From assembly GCA_012656075.1 (NCBI GenBank), contig JAAKBF010000287.1:62001-126000 (forward strand): a stretch of 64,000 nucleotides of DNA, read 5' to 3'. The position numbers and the translations under genes were made by a program. Of this stretch, positions 9,925 to 20,946 are shown piece after piece (within the stretch, counting starts at the first letter, position 1; every line of letters begins with the position of its first letter). This DNA is from Phytophthora hibernalis. Taxonomy: Eukaryota > Oomycota > Peronosporomycetes > Peronosporales > Peronosporaceae. The notes below the pieces were generated by a model. It ran no database searches. It was given only the letters and a program-made list of their open reading frames with translations, and had not been told where the DNA came from.

Positions 9925-11013
9925 ATGGCCGAGCAGCTCCTTGTGAATGCTCCGCAGATGCAGCGCGATCTCCAGCGCGCGCAAGAGGACAACGCGTATC
10001 TGCGCACGCTTCTGGGGCAGTTAGATGTGGACGGCAGTGTAGCGAAGCCCCGTGCTAAAGACGCGGCGGACGCGGACTTCAGCAACGCCTTAGCACGCCG
10101 TCAAGCGCGTCTGGACTCGGCCAGCAGCAGCAGCGGGTTGCTGGCCACGGGGCTGGAGCTCAAGAGCGCCAACGACCGCGTGTCGCAGCTGGAACGGCAG
10201 CTTCTGGACGCTGAGGAGACCATTTGCCACCTTAAAGCCGAGAAACTCGCGGCGCTGCGGGACGTGGAGCGACTGAGCGCCAGACGCGGAAGCGAAGACG
10301 GCGAGCAGCGCAGACTCGTGCTGGAGCTGGAGACCAGACTGCACGAGCAGAGGCAGGCGCACGCTCTGGAGCAGGAGCAGCGCATGGCCGTCATCAGGGA
10401 CCAGGAACGCGAACTTAAGACGCTGCAGGGCGAGCTGACGGACCAGACCAACCAGTTCAGAGAACTGCAGCAGACACACATGGACCTGCTGGAGATGGAC
10501 GACCAACCCGTGCAGCAGGCGCTCATGAAGCAGCGCGTGACCAGCGGCATCAGCCAGTTCAGCATCTACGGAGAAGAGAGCGACGAGGACGATGAAGCCA
10601 AAGTCACCAAGCCACCCAGGGACAGCGCGGCTGGCCGTGCGAGAGCTCCCGCGGACGCCGATGCAGCGCCAGCGAAATGGCTGGAAGAGCTGGTGCGCCA
10701 CCCGACGCCCCACTTTGACCTGGAGTCGCCTGAGGTGGCGTACATTCTGCGCGCCTGGACGAACAACATCAAGAAGATGAGGTACCTGCGTCGCTGGCTG
10801 ATTCAGGTGGTGACGACGAAAGGACCGCTGCCGGACGATTTCCCCATGGCTGTAGAGCTGCCTCGGCTTCCGCCTGAGGTGCGTGACGGATTTTTGACGC
10901 TTGTGCTCCCGCTGCTCCGCAAGCAGACCAAGCGCGAGATCCTCGCGCATTCCCGTCGATACAACGACGGATTTCACACCGATCTACGTTTCCGTGTAAT
11001 GCCGCGTGAATAA
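9925..11013 (+). CDS. Coiled-coil protein of unknown function
   Basis: Intact 362-residue single exon. Residues about 1-200 are strongly heptad-like (Leu/Glu/Arg/Gln rich, e.g. 'LERQLLDAEETICHLKAEK'), predicting a long coiled coil. A short acidic linker with 'EESDEDDEAK' and Ala/Pro-rich sequence follows. The C-terminal 130 residues form a distinct, probably helical, domain ('WLEELVRHPTPHFDLESPEV', 'LRRWLIQVVTTKGPLPDDFP') ending in basic residues. No known catalytic motif or membrane segment. I do not recognise a named family; a cytoskeletal or scaffolding role would fit the architecture. It is transcribed away from the CPOX pair and ends 50 bp before the convergent TEDC1-like gene. Confidence 0.7.
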   Translation: MAEQLLVNAPQMQRDLQRAQEDNAYLRTLLGQLDVDGSVAKPRAKDAADADFSNALARRQARLDSASSSSGLLATGLELKSANDRVSQLERQLLDAEETICHLKAEKLAALRDVERLSARRGSEDGEQRRLVLELETRLHEQRQAHALEQEQRMAVIRDQERELKTLQGELTDQTNQFRELQQTHMDLLEMDDQPVQQALMKQRVTSGISQFSIYGEESDEDDEAKVTKPPRDSAAGRARAPADADAAPAKWLEELVRHPTPHFDLESPEVAYILRAWTNNIKKMRYLRRWLIQVVTTKGPLPDDFPMAVELPRLPPEVRDGFLTLVLPLLRKQTKREILAHSRRYNDGFHTDLRFRVMPRE

Positions 11014-11063
11014 CTTAATGGAAGAGGCCCAAGCCTTGTTGTTGTGCTGTCTTTTGGACTATG

Positions 11064-12770
11064 TTACAACAGTTGCAGGTCACAATATTCTCGTGTGATC
11101 TCACCGATAACGCTGGCAACCTGGGACTGCAGCCGTTCTACGTCTTCCATCGTGGCCAGGTGCATCTTTGCATCGTGCTCTCCGATCGCTGGATTCGAAG
11201 CTTCCCAAGACCGTTGCGAACGAAGAAATAACTTCTGAGGATCAAACAGCTCTCGAGTCTGCACTTCATGCGTGAACGTCTCAACCTTCGTCTCCAGCTG
11301 CTGCACTCGTGAGCGCGATTTCTGTCGAGATGTCCACTTCTTCCACTCCGCCTTATAACCCTGCTCAATTTTCTGAAAGGAGGTCGTATGCGCTTGAAAC
11401 AGAGCTTGCACTTCTTGGATCTGTGAGCGCAATGCCAAAAACGAACTGTTTTCTGGCGTAGCAATTGGGCTAACTGTAGAATCGGAGTCCTCGCCATCAT
11501 TCAGCGAAAGCACAAGACCATTGATCCACTTGTAGAACAGAGCTTCGTCCTCGATCATCTGTACACTATCCACAAAACAGTAATCAATCAAGCCATGCAC
11601 GTATGCCACTCAACGCACCTCTGCGATAGTATCCGCACTTGATCAGCCAGTTGGGTCGGAGGTCCAGATATCAAATTAAGCACAAACGCCGGAATGAGTT
11701 CGTCCCGGTGCTCTTCAGACTTGTTCTGCATTATTTCAAGACGCTTCACCAGTCGTTGATGATAGCGTGCGTATGCCTCCAATTCATTCAGATGTCCGAG
11801 CAAGCGGCCAAATGCACTTTGCAACCGATGCATTTGCCCCTCCAAAGATAGTGTCGGATCATGGAGTACATCCGAACCAGACAACGCATCCAATGCAGCA
11901 TTGCGCACACACTTGACATCCAGATCAACGTCCTGCAAATACCAACGTAAAATTCAGCCCACGGACTTCAGCATGTAGTTCAAAATGATCCTTACGTTCG
12001 GGAACGGAGGCAACCGTGGCGGATGCTTAGAGCTTGTGCATCTCTACAAATATAAAAAAATAGTGCTGCGTCAAGTTACCAGAGCAACAAACACCAATTC
12101 AGACGTGTCACCTCCAGAATAAACCGCTGCTGTCTTTCAAAGAACCGAGAGAATGCAAGCAGCCACGCAACTGCCAGCAGCAAAACTTGACTCGACGGTC
12201 GTCCTCCTGCTGTCTCTGTCGAGTAAAAAGCAGTGTACACGAACCCCCACTCGTAGAGGTAGACGCGCACCAGTTCCATCTGAATCTCTATAGCAACGTC
12301 AGCCAATCTACCAAATGTAAATTCCACAAGTCACTAACCGTGTATTTCTGGGTCTAACAATTCCGCGTTATTCATTTTCTCCATTTCGTCCACATCCACT
12401 TGGAAGTCGGCCAAAACCACCAGCACCAGGTCGTGCAGTAGTCTCCAAAGTGTCCAATACTCGTGCTGAGACAATGATACTGGATTAGTCAAAAATACGG
12501 GAATTGTCAATAGCTATGCAAGCACCTCCGTCGTCTGGTTCTTCTTGGCCTTGCGCAGCAGATCCAGTGACACGTAGTGAATGCCGACGGACTCGAGTCC
12601 CAGACGCAGCAGGTAGCCGAAGCGTGGCGAGGGTGCGCGTCCCGCTTGGTATCATCCATGATCGGCTTTGACAGGGTTGGATGGTGTCTACCACGCACGT
12701 GTTGGGGTTTTCCTTCGAGAAATTGTGCGGAAGATCCGATACCGGTACCGGTCAGAACTTCGGTGGGCAT
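11064..12770 (-). CDS. TEDC1-like protein (tubulin epsilon/delta complex), multi-exon
   Basis: Six exons can be joined with GT-AG introns of 46-66 nt: 12770-12526, 12465-12339, 12287-12112, 12043-11996, 11932-11619 and 11565-11064. Phases agree across all five junctions. The N-terminal half ('FGYLLRLGLESVGI', 'WTLWRLLHDLVL', 'YLYEWGFVYTAFY', 'SSQVLLLAVAWLLAFSRFF') resembles TEDC1, the partner of delta and epsilon tubulin that stabilises centriolar triplet microtubules. The C-terminal part is coiled coil. This suits an organism with flagellated zoospores. One shift in the first exon (GGG at 12631-12633) is corrected by a single base. The start codon is the least certain point; the first 40 residues are Pro/Gly-rich and may not be coding. 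Family assignment rests on remembered pattern similarity, not an alignment. Confidence 0.55.
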
Positions 12771-13369
12771 TGTTGCGCAACTGCGACTGTGCTGATGCCT
12801 GCGGAAAACGCTCGTCACTGGGCTTCATACCAGCTTTAGTGGGCGTCCCAACCATGGTTTCACACTGCAATGTGTTGTTGCTTCAAAACGGTTGAGTAGT
12901 GCTGTACCAGTGGCATTGTTACGTTTCGTCGCCCAGTTCCCACGAATGGTGCGAATGTACCGAAATCTGTCGGGTTCGACGAGTCGCTGCAGTCGGAGCC
13001 CTGTCATACGCGATTGTTGAAGTGAATCGTTTTCGACGGATTAATAGGGAAGAATGTAAGGGCATCTGAGTTGGGAAAAGTCGAAGATACTTTTCGCCGC
13101 ATCTGCAAGTTGCAGTGCAACCCACCCACAGAACTCCTTGGCTGGAAACTTTGTTCACGCACGAATACGAATTTGCTGGCCGCTTTCGGACGCGACTCGG
13201 CCAGCGCTGCACACTTCAACGTCATCTTCGCCTTCCAATCCAATGTTCCTCCTTGGAAGTCATTTGTTAAAGTTCCTCGTTAAAAAGTATCCGAACACTC
13301 ATCGAACGCGTCCCACTGGCGTTACAGTGACCGCCCATCCCCGCTCGGTCCCCATTGCGTCCGTCGAGC

Positions 13370-13387
13370 GTCATTCCTCAATTTGCA
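13370..13387 (+). promoter_or_regulatory. Oomycete Inr/FPR core promoter
   Basis: GTCATTCCTCAATTTGC matches the oomycete start-site supraconsensus (Inr TCATTYY plus flanking CAATTT). It lies about 35-50 bp upstream of the small gene that starts at 13422, which supports that gene being real. Confidence 0.7.
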
Positions 13388-13421
13388 GCTTTGGTACCAC
13401 GACTCCCAGTAACCTCTTCCA

Positions 13422-13798
13422 ATGCCAATGGCGCTCACTATGAACCCCTCCGCGACCGGATCTTCGACAGCCTTGCTGCAGTCTTCCACCGCTTCGCCCT
13501 TGCGTCTCCAAGCGCTGGCCAATGGAACGCGCTCCTCTGCGCGGGCAGCACACCGCGTCCGTCTCTCCTACCGTGACGAGGCCTATCGCCAACGCTCTGA
13601 GGCTCGAGCTAAGTGCCTCATCGCAGACGCGACGTCCCCACGAGCTCCGGTACCAGTGCACTGCTGGCCAAGAAGGCGCTCAAGTACCGCAAGGTGTACG
13701 ACCGCATGACGGGCGTGGACGTGAACGACCCCAACTTCGACGTCTTCGAGTTCCTGGGCGTGGATTGGTGCAAGACGGAGGCCTCGAGCCACGTCTGA
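13422..13798 (+). CDS. Small protein of unknown function, one frameshift
   Basis: Two overlapping frames make one protein of about 126 residues if a single C is added to the CCCC run at 13636-13639. The N-terminal part is Ser/Thr/Ala/Arg-rich and contains no acidic residues for 45 positions (MPMALTMNPSATGSS...), as in organelle presequences. The C-terminal part is well ordered ('KALKYRKVYDRMTGVDVNDP', 'NFDVFEFLGVDWCKTEASSHV'). The core promoter just upstream and the sharp improvement in composition after the correction argue for a true gene. I do not recognise the family; a mitochondrial protein is a guess from the leader. The first Met (13422) is chosen because of promoter spacing; Met at 13428 or 13440 is also possible. 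Confidence 0.6.
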
Positions 13799-14412
13799 GT
13801 CGGCCCACTCCAACTATTTATCGCCTTCGTAGGAAGTAGATGGCTAACTGTTAATGCAAGTGACATGAGTGTGTTCCTTCTAAATGATAAATTTATGGGG
13901 TGGAAAGATTGGTCGGATGACTTCAACTTGAAGGCTGCTCATATGGCTCATATCGGGAAGTTTGACTGCTTCCAAGTCGCTCATTTTAGTTGTCGTCTCT
14001 CGACCATTATTTGTTGTTGAGAGCAACTTCAAGTGAGGACACGACTTCATGAAGTTACTTCATCAGCTTGAGAAAATGTCCAAGACTTACTACAAGATGA
14101 TTTTGACCTTGTCCGGAAAAATAAAATACTCGATGGCGTCAATCCCGTACAATTCGTGACCAGCTCAAGTATTTGGGTAATCTCAGCGTTGCACCTACTT
14201 GCCTTTGTAGCAGTGCTTCCGTGCGAGTTGACTGGGTTCGCTCAATGCTCTTTAACTTTGACGGGATGTCCACGGTGTAAAATGCTGGAGTGGAAGGCCT
14301 CTGACTAGACTGCAGTAGTTGAAGCGGGTTCTGAAAGCAGGGCGTCAGTTTCGAGAGCTCCGACGGACTTGGTAAATTGGTCACAGCAACGGAACTTTGC
14401 TCTCAATGAGCG

Positions 14413-17400
14413 ATGGCGGCTATTGCGAGGCAAGACTCAGAGGAGACTGGGTCGGTCGAAGACTTCCGAGCTTGCTTTGAATCATTTGTTGAGCGCAGAC
14501 GTGCACGTGGTGCGCTGAGTATTCGAGCACCCGAGGGATTCCAGCGACTGCAGAAGAGATATAAACTACCTGTCCGCTCCGATCCTCAAGCTGGGAATGA
14601 CACAACTGAGACTAATGCTGCAATTGGTGCTGAAATCGATGAGGCAAACCTGCGTAGTGTTGTGAACGTATTTTTAACTCCAAGATATCACGAGTCATCG
14701 ACGATATTTGCTGGCCGCTGGCGCATTTTGGCGGTGGTACTACGGATTGTAACAGGGTAAGTATCAAAGCTGGTGGGGGTAGAACGGTTGAATCTTAAGT
14801 TTAATGATGTTTTGTTTTCTTGCAGGAGTGTGCAGGTTTGGAGCTTGCTATGGACAAGTATTCAATTTTCACGTTTCGGTTGATTCAGTGGGTCTTTCCG
14901 GAACTTCCACGCAGAGAAACTCAAGAGCTCGCTGAATATGATTGGGAAATCGATCTCAAGTTCGACGAGTTCAGGAGCGACGGGTTGAGCTTGCAAGGTT
15001 TCAAACACTCGCTGATTGATCTTGTGATCACGTGCACGGTACGTAAATTCGCGTTGCTGGCTACAAATAATGGAGGTGCCTACTTCTAACGCCTAAAAAC
15101 TATTGAACTGCTTGTTTTGTGTCGACAGGATGGATCTGTGGACAAATGTCTCGAGTTCCTAAATCTGATGGCACGGTGGCTGCAACGTTCACTACCTCCG
15201 TATCCTACTCGTGAAGTGATCCCTCCTGTTGTCGAAGACTTTGTGCAAGCTACCAAAACCCTTAAACCAAGCCCCAAGCCACCCCCAAAGATTGCGTGGA
15301 ATACCATGCCTTTATCGTCTATGACTCCATGTCCTATCAGCCCACAAGGACTGTATTGCGAACTAAAGGTAAGGAGGATTCCAGTTGATGTAGCTTTGTA
15401 AAAACTCACACTGGTATAACTGCCTTGATGCAAACAGGCCAAATTTTGTGAAGCGCCGATGGCGATTATGATCCTAGCGACAGATGAAAAGTAGGTAATA
15501 CTGGCCAGCAAAAGTGTGTGTGTCAAGCTTACCATGCTCAAAGTTCTAACCATTTTGCTGTCTTTTGTCGATTTAGCCCCATCGAGCTTGTACTGGCAAC
15601 AAGTTCTAAGATCTTGATCAACAAGTGTGAAACTCGCTCGAATGTCTATCGCAAAGTGACGCTCAGCAATGCGCTATGCGGAGAACTCAAACGGCAAGGC
15701 TGCTGGACGTTCTGTTTGAACCCCAGCACACCATCTATAATTCTGATCCCGAACGCTAGCATCAGTCGTCGAACCAAAGCGCTCTATGGTTGTTTTCGCA
15801 CTTTTGACGAGGGTAAATGCGATTTGAAGCTGCATACACAGGTTGAAGAACACGAAGATAATGTATTGGCATCTTCACCTAATGCAATTCCCGTGGAGGC
15901 ACATTCCAGCTCAGAAAATGGAGATTCGGAATCGTCAACACCAGCTCTTCTCACTCTTTTTACGAGTATCCCCGATCAATGCTCTCTGTGCTTCGGGGGA
16001 AAAAGTAGTGCATGCTACAGAATGGAGCGTCTGAGTACGCGAATGTTCACCGTGGACTCCAGTACTGTGCGCGGTGAACCTTTTCAATCACCTTGACAGC
16101 AGCGCTGCTACAGAGCACTAATTCTGCTGGAGGACGAGGTGCAGCGGTGGCTGTATCCAGTACATTTGAGGCAGTGTCAACGTTCACAGTAAATGATAAC
16201 CATTGGCAAAAGACTGATGAGAAACTTGTCGACATACATACATTCGTCTTCATTCTCAAGACACCAGCTCCGGTCGCACTAAAGGGAAATGCATCGAGAC
16301 AGCGAGATGCTACGCTTCCGCAACAGTGGTTTACAGCCTTGAGTGCTGCTAACGAGACCAAGACCATCGTGTTTGAGCCTCCTTCAAAACCGTCTGCATC
16401 CGAGACGAGCAAAGCTCAAAATTCCGTTGATAAAAAGTGTGAAGGCAGCACAAAAGAGCGCCAACGAGCTGAGAGCTACAGCATTTTTATCTTTACACTT
16501 CACGGAGTGTACATCGAAGTAGCTTGCGATGTTACCGTACCAGGACAAAGCTCACGGACTAACGAATCCGATGATGATGCACGAAATTCTGAGGGAGAAG
16601 ATCGAAACGAGTTCTCCAAAACTTCCGATACGCCAATAACCAGTGCTCTCTTATTGAAAGAGCTTCTGCTTCTACAGAAAACACGGCAACTCGAAACCAC
16701 AGCAGAACCTCTTCCTGATCTTGTCGTTGGATCTCAAGTGGGTACTATGAAACCAGTCACAACTGCAGAATCACTTCGCACCAAGGTACGAACGAAATTA
16801 ACCCTTAATCTGTTCCACTATTTCATGATTCCAATGACAGGAAAAATGATACCGTACACTGTTCACAATTCTTTAGGTCCTTCGTTCGCGTCAAGATGAA
16901 CGCCGTGCTCGCTTCTCGCAACTGGAAGACACGATTCGGAATAAACTTCTGGAGAACCAGGCACGTCGGCAGACTGTGGCTCATAAACAAGAACCCGAAA
17001 GCACCGAAGATATTGTTGAGGAACCTTCGTCTCCGAACTCGGCGATCGAGAACCGCGTGAATCGGCTTACAGCGTTCTTTCGTGATATGGCAGAGCACCA
17101 ACCACACCTTGACGAGTTGCACGGGAGTGCAGCAGAAGAATCTGCGGCTGAGGCGGAAGAGCAATTGTTAAAGCGGTTCGGCGATATCTTCGACCGCGAC
17201 GAGGATCTGCAAAACGCACTGGATGAAGAGAAATGGAGCACCGATACTACCAAAGCGATGCGTCGACGGGTGTCAACCGTGACAAATTTTCCCCGAACAA
17301 TGGTCCCTGATAGCATTTCCAGGATCCGTGGCCAAACTGATGAGGGCAAATGTGCGCAACGGACGTGTGGAGACTACGAAAACACTGCACAGTACATTGA

Positions 17401-18640
17401 GCAGTTGATGATAGATGTCACGAATCATGCAACACACCAGCAACAACTGGAAGACTTGACAGCTGCAGAGCGAAAGCACGCAGTGATGATTCAGCTCGTC
17501 GCGTCATGGGAATACACAAAACATCGTGTCTATCGGCCTACGACAAGTGAACGAGTTTGTGAAATTGAGCAAAAGCGGCGAAATCAATGGATGCAATCGC
17601 AGCACGTTCAAGTGTATGGTGATGTTGTATCTGCACGACGCTCGGATAAACCTGAACGCCCAGCACTCATTCTACCCAAGCAACGATTTCTCGTTCAAGA
17701 GCAGTCTATTCCTTCAAACGCGATATGGGAAGTGCCCGGATCTCCGACCAACCAGACGTCAACTCTGTTATCGGGACCTATTGCAGCTGCAGGCCTCATC
17801 AATCCTGCTAGACCAGTATCACCTCACGCCGAGAAACATCATGAAAACTCACCGAAACTACGCCCCCGCCCACCACAGCGACCGATGACAGTATCAACAG
17901 TACGGCCGAATAATATCACGGCACAACACTCTGCTGCGCTGTCTCGCGCTCGTGTGCGTCAAATTCGTAGCGCTTACGCAACTTCTCGCGGTGATTCTGC
18001 TCAACAAATAATTTCGATTCGATCTCCTCGAGATTTTCAGCAACCAAAGCAAGGCGTGTCCTCGTCACAGCAAGATCAATCATCTATCTCCAACATTCCT
18101 ACGTCACCCTTGGAGATTTTATCAGAGTCGCAGTTTGGAGGAAAGAATCAACATGGTAGTCCGAAAAGTCCAGCCTCGGCAGACAATTTGAAGTGTCCGG
18201 AATCGCTGTCGCTTGAAATCGACCCCGAGCAGCGGAAACTTTGGTGACACTTGCTGCCACCATGTCTCCGGATACTAAAGGGGCCTCGATTGAGAAAAGC
18301 ACCACGAAACCAGTTGTTCGGAAGAGGAGGTTGAAGAAGAAGAAGCACTCGACCGATGTGCGATTCCAGCGAAGAGTTTTGGAGTTGGTAACAATATCAG
18401 CTGAACTACAAGCTGCTGCTGAGGACGAATGGAAACAGGTTCAAGGTATTAGTGGCGTTGAAGAGCTAGGTAGTGTACCAGTCCGTCCACCCAAATTGCT
18501 CCTCTAAAGCACAGTCAAATTGTTGATTCTTACTCTTGAGGTTTCACAATGATACGAGGAAGGCTGCTAGGAAGCTGCTTCGCATGCTCGTTGTGGAACT
18601 TACACGGATTCAGATTCGCATTGTCCAACGCAAGGTTTAG
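14413..18640 (+). CDS. Large multi-exon protein of unknown function
   Basis: At least six exons: 14413-14757, about 14827-15040, 15129-15369, 15439-15491, 15576 to about 16785, then about 16878 to the end. The intron ends are clean (GTAAGT, GTACGT, GTAAGG, GTAGGT donors). The product is about 1,200 residues. The N-terminal third is globular (Trp/Leu-rich, 'FRLIQWVFPELPRRETQELA', 'CLEFLNLMARWL'), followed by a segment with 'PIELVLATSSKILI' and Ser-rich linkers. The C-terminal half has coiled-coil stretches and long disordered Pro/Ser/Gln sequence, ending with a Lys/Arg-rich tail. No domain recognised. Homopolymer shifts must be assumed at 14755-14757 (donor phase), 16081-16084, 18240-18242 and twice near 18488-18535; each restores continuity. 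The last exon runs into the BAHD-like gene with only about 30 bp between. Confidence 0.6.
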
Positions 18641-18669
18641 TTTTCGATGCCACCTTTCACTTCGTAACA

Positions 18670-19981
18670 TGCTGCCAACCGAAATCATGAATGATGCCGT
18701 GGTAGACCACAGGCGAATCCAACTTTCACCGATTGTGGGCTACGCATTTTGTGGTGTTTCCCCACGTCTCGGTCAGAAACCCCTCGTTACGACCTGCTCC
18801 AGCTTCAGCAATCGTTTTTGCAGCTACTCCACGAAAATTTCCCGTTCTTGTTGGACTGTGAGCCAATTCGTGACGAACGAGAGGAAAACTGTGGCTCCAG
18901 TCTAGTTTTACTCAAAGAAAGACAGAGGAACAACTCATCGAAATTGACGAGCTTCGAACGTATGACACCTTGGAAAAGGTACTCCAACACATGTCTATCG
19001 AGTTCATTCCGACGAGATCAAGTTCTCAGCTCCTCACAGTGAAATGCAGCTTGCTTGTTGACGGTTCTTTGGTAATTGGCGTGAATGCCGACCTCTGTGT
19101 GCTGGACGCTGAAGGAGTCGCTCTCTTGATGAAGCGATGGGGACAGCACTATGTCGGTGTACCCCCACTTGCTTCAACTATGACCGCGGAGAGCTAGTCT
19201 CAATCACCTCAGCCGCATCGACAATGCCTCATCCAGAGTACAGGTGCTTCTGTCATACCTCAACACAAAATCCACAACCAGCAGCTCCTCTAGCTCCCAA
19301 CTTGACCACGAGCCAGCATCGGTTCCACCTGTCGCCCGCCGAGTTGAAAGACTTGAAATCGTTTGCAGCTTGCGGCGACGAATCTCCTCCGCTTAGCACG
19401 CTGGACTGCATGATGCTCTCGTAACATGGTTAATCACCGCCAGCAGAGGACACAACAACGCCGTTCAGGTCTCCACAGCCGTCAACATCCGACGGAGGCT
19501 CCTACCTCCTCTACCCGACAACTTCACGGGCAATGCAGTGCTTCCAGCACTCTCCTCTCACTCAGCGCAAAACTTTCAAACTGATCAAGCAAGTCCAAGC
19601 GCAAACACTTTGCACTCAATGGCTCGTCGTATCCGCCAGTCGATCTCCAAATTCCACGACGCGTACATCCGTGACACCATTTCACTGCTAGCAGCGCACC
19701 CTGATTCGAACAATTTACAACCAGCAGTCCACTTTTCATCAGGTCCCGACATCTTCTTCTCGTCCTGGAGAGACATTGGCTTGAACGACGTCGACTTCGG
19801 CTCGAAACCTTCGTACGTCGGTCCACCGACACTTGCAACTTATGACGGAGTTGTCATTTTCCTCGAACCAGTTGATCACAAACCAGGACTCAACGCTCTA
19901 GTGTTCCTGGAAGACCGAACCATGCACAAACTTAAGAAACTATGGACAACTCGATCTCATGCACCGACATGTTGCAGTTGA
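18670..19981 (+). CDS. BAHD-like acyltransferase, several frameshifts
   Basis: The stitched protein (about 430 residues) has the layout of the BAHD/transferase family, CoA-dependent O- or N-acyltransferases. It has an N-terminal 'IQLSPI' start block, a central 'GSLVIGVNADLCVLDAEGVALL' segment where the catalytic HxxxDG motif should be, 'PLAPNLTTSQHRFHLSPAEL', 'VQVSTAVNIRRRLLPPLPDN', and near the end 'NDVDFGSKPSYVGPP', matching the structural DFGWG motif. The Asp of HxxxD is present but its His is not (Leu or Asp at that place), so activity is doubtful unless another base error hides it. Single-base corrections in T or C runs at 18757-18759, 18906-18909 and 19162-19166 restore the frame. A fourth break near 19402 needs about four bases (expected TLDALHDALV). 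Confidence 0.65.
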
Positions 19982-20065
19982 CGTTTGCGCATACACGCCA
20001 CGCACGCAGGACCACACGTTGGGATTTGACACCCCTCGATTCACTTTACAAGATTCTCAACCAAC

Positions 20066-20684
20066 ATGGGCAAGATCGAAGACCGTTTGGCTGAATTGGG
20101 CCATGAACTCCCCGTTGCGGGCGTCCCCAAGGGCAACTACGTGAACGTCGTGCGTACGGGAGACTACATCTACACGGGTATTATAACTAATGTACAAACT
20201 ATTCGGATACCATCGTTTTAGTTCTGACAATGGTCATTCGATGTGTCAATAGCTGGTCACCTGCCTGTGACGGTGTCGGGGAGCTCATCACCGGCAAAAT
20301 CGGCAAGGACTTGACGACGGAGGAGGGATACGCTGCGGCGCAGCGTGTTGCATTGGCTCTGCTGGCCACGCTCAAGAGTACGACCTTTTTCATGGTTTTG
20401 AGGATATCGGAGACCGTGACTGACTTGCTGTGTTTGCAGAGGAACTGGGCGACTTGGACCACATCAAGCGCGTGGTGAAGCTCACAGGTTTCGTCAACTG
20501 CGTGGACACGTTCACGGCCCAACCGGGTGTCATCAACGGCGCGTCGGACACGGTAGCCGCCATTTTCGGCGACAAGGGCAAACACGCGCGTTCGGCGGTG
20601 GGCACCAATGCCCTGCCACTCAACGTGGCTGTGGAGATTGAAGCCGTCGTGGAAGTCAAGGCTGGTGCGCCTTCGCTCTCGTAA
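20066..20684 (+). CDS. RidA/YjgF/YER057c/UK114 family protein
   Basis: Three exons (20066-20177, 20253-20377, 20440-20684) with matching phases; introns of 75 and 62 nt. The 159-residue product shows the RidA fold markers 'NYVNVVRTGDYIYTAGHLPV', 'GKIGKDLTTEEGYAAAQRVA' and a C-terminal 'ALPLNVAVEIEAVVEV', where the usual R-x-A-V-G-x-x-x-L-P ('RSAVGTNALP') supplies the imine-deaminating arginine. RidA proteins hydrolyse reactive 2-aminoacrylate and related enamines released by PLP enzymes. This one has the longer form with GKIG insertion ('YjgF-like 2' type). No targeting peptide. Complete and unbroken. Confidence 0.85.
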
Positions 20685-20770
20685 ACGTCTGTAGATGCAC
20701 GTCCCCTCCCTTGTACGGACTGCAAGGCAGGGCAACGGAGTAACAATTCATTCAACAGTTTACTTGATGG

Positions 20771-20810
20771 GACGTTATTGATGGCATTTCTACTTGCGGA
20801 CGCTCAAGCA
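20771..20810 (-). pseudogene. Fragment identical to the 3' end of the ABCG gene
   Basis: About 34 consecutive bases (ACGTTATTGATGGCATTTCT... through ...CGGACGCT) match 24580-24613, which is the last codons ('LSVRK' stop) and first 3' UTR bases of the ABCG transporter. Similarity then continues weakly for a few codons. This is a relic of a second ABCG copy or of a local duplication, lying between RidA and the RBM45-like gene, 3.8 kb from the parent. Confidence 0.65.
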
Positions 20811-20946
20811 CTGCGCGAAAAAGCCAAACACCAACCATCTCTTGACTCAAATAGTCTTGAGGCATTTTTCATCATCTTGCACATCCTATCCCCGCAGAAG
20901 TGTGCACTCTGGATAAACTACTTCACTCCATCTTGCTCAATTCTTT

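Noticed and set aside
10090..10977. Minus-strand 295-codon frame opposite the coiled-coil gene
   Set aside because: Antisense shadow with Leu/Val/His bias from reversed Glu/Gln/Asp codons.
14139..14384. Minus-strand 81-codon frame that would start 28 bp from the start of the large plus-strand gene
   Set aside because: Composition is Ser/Leu/Gln-rich without recognisable content, no exon could be joined to extend it, and it overlaps the promoter area of the plus-strand gene.
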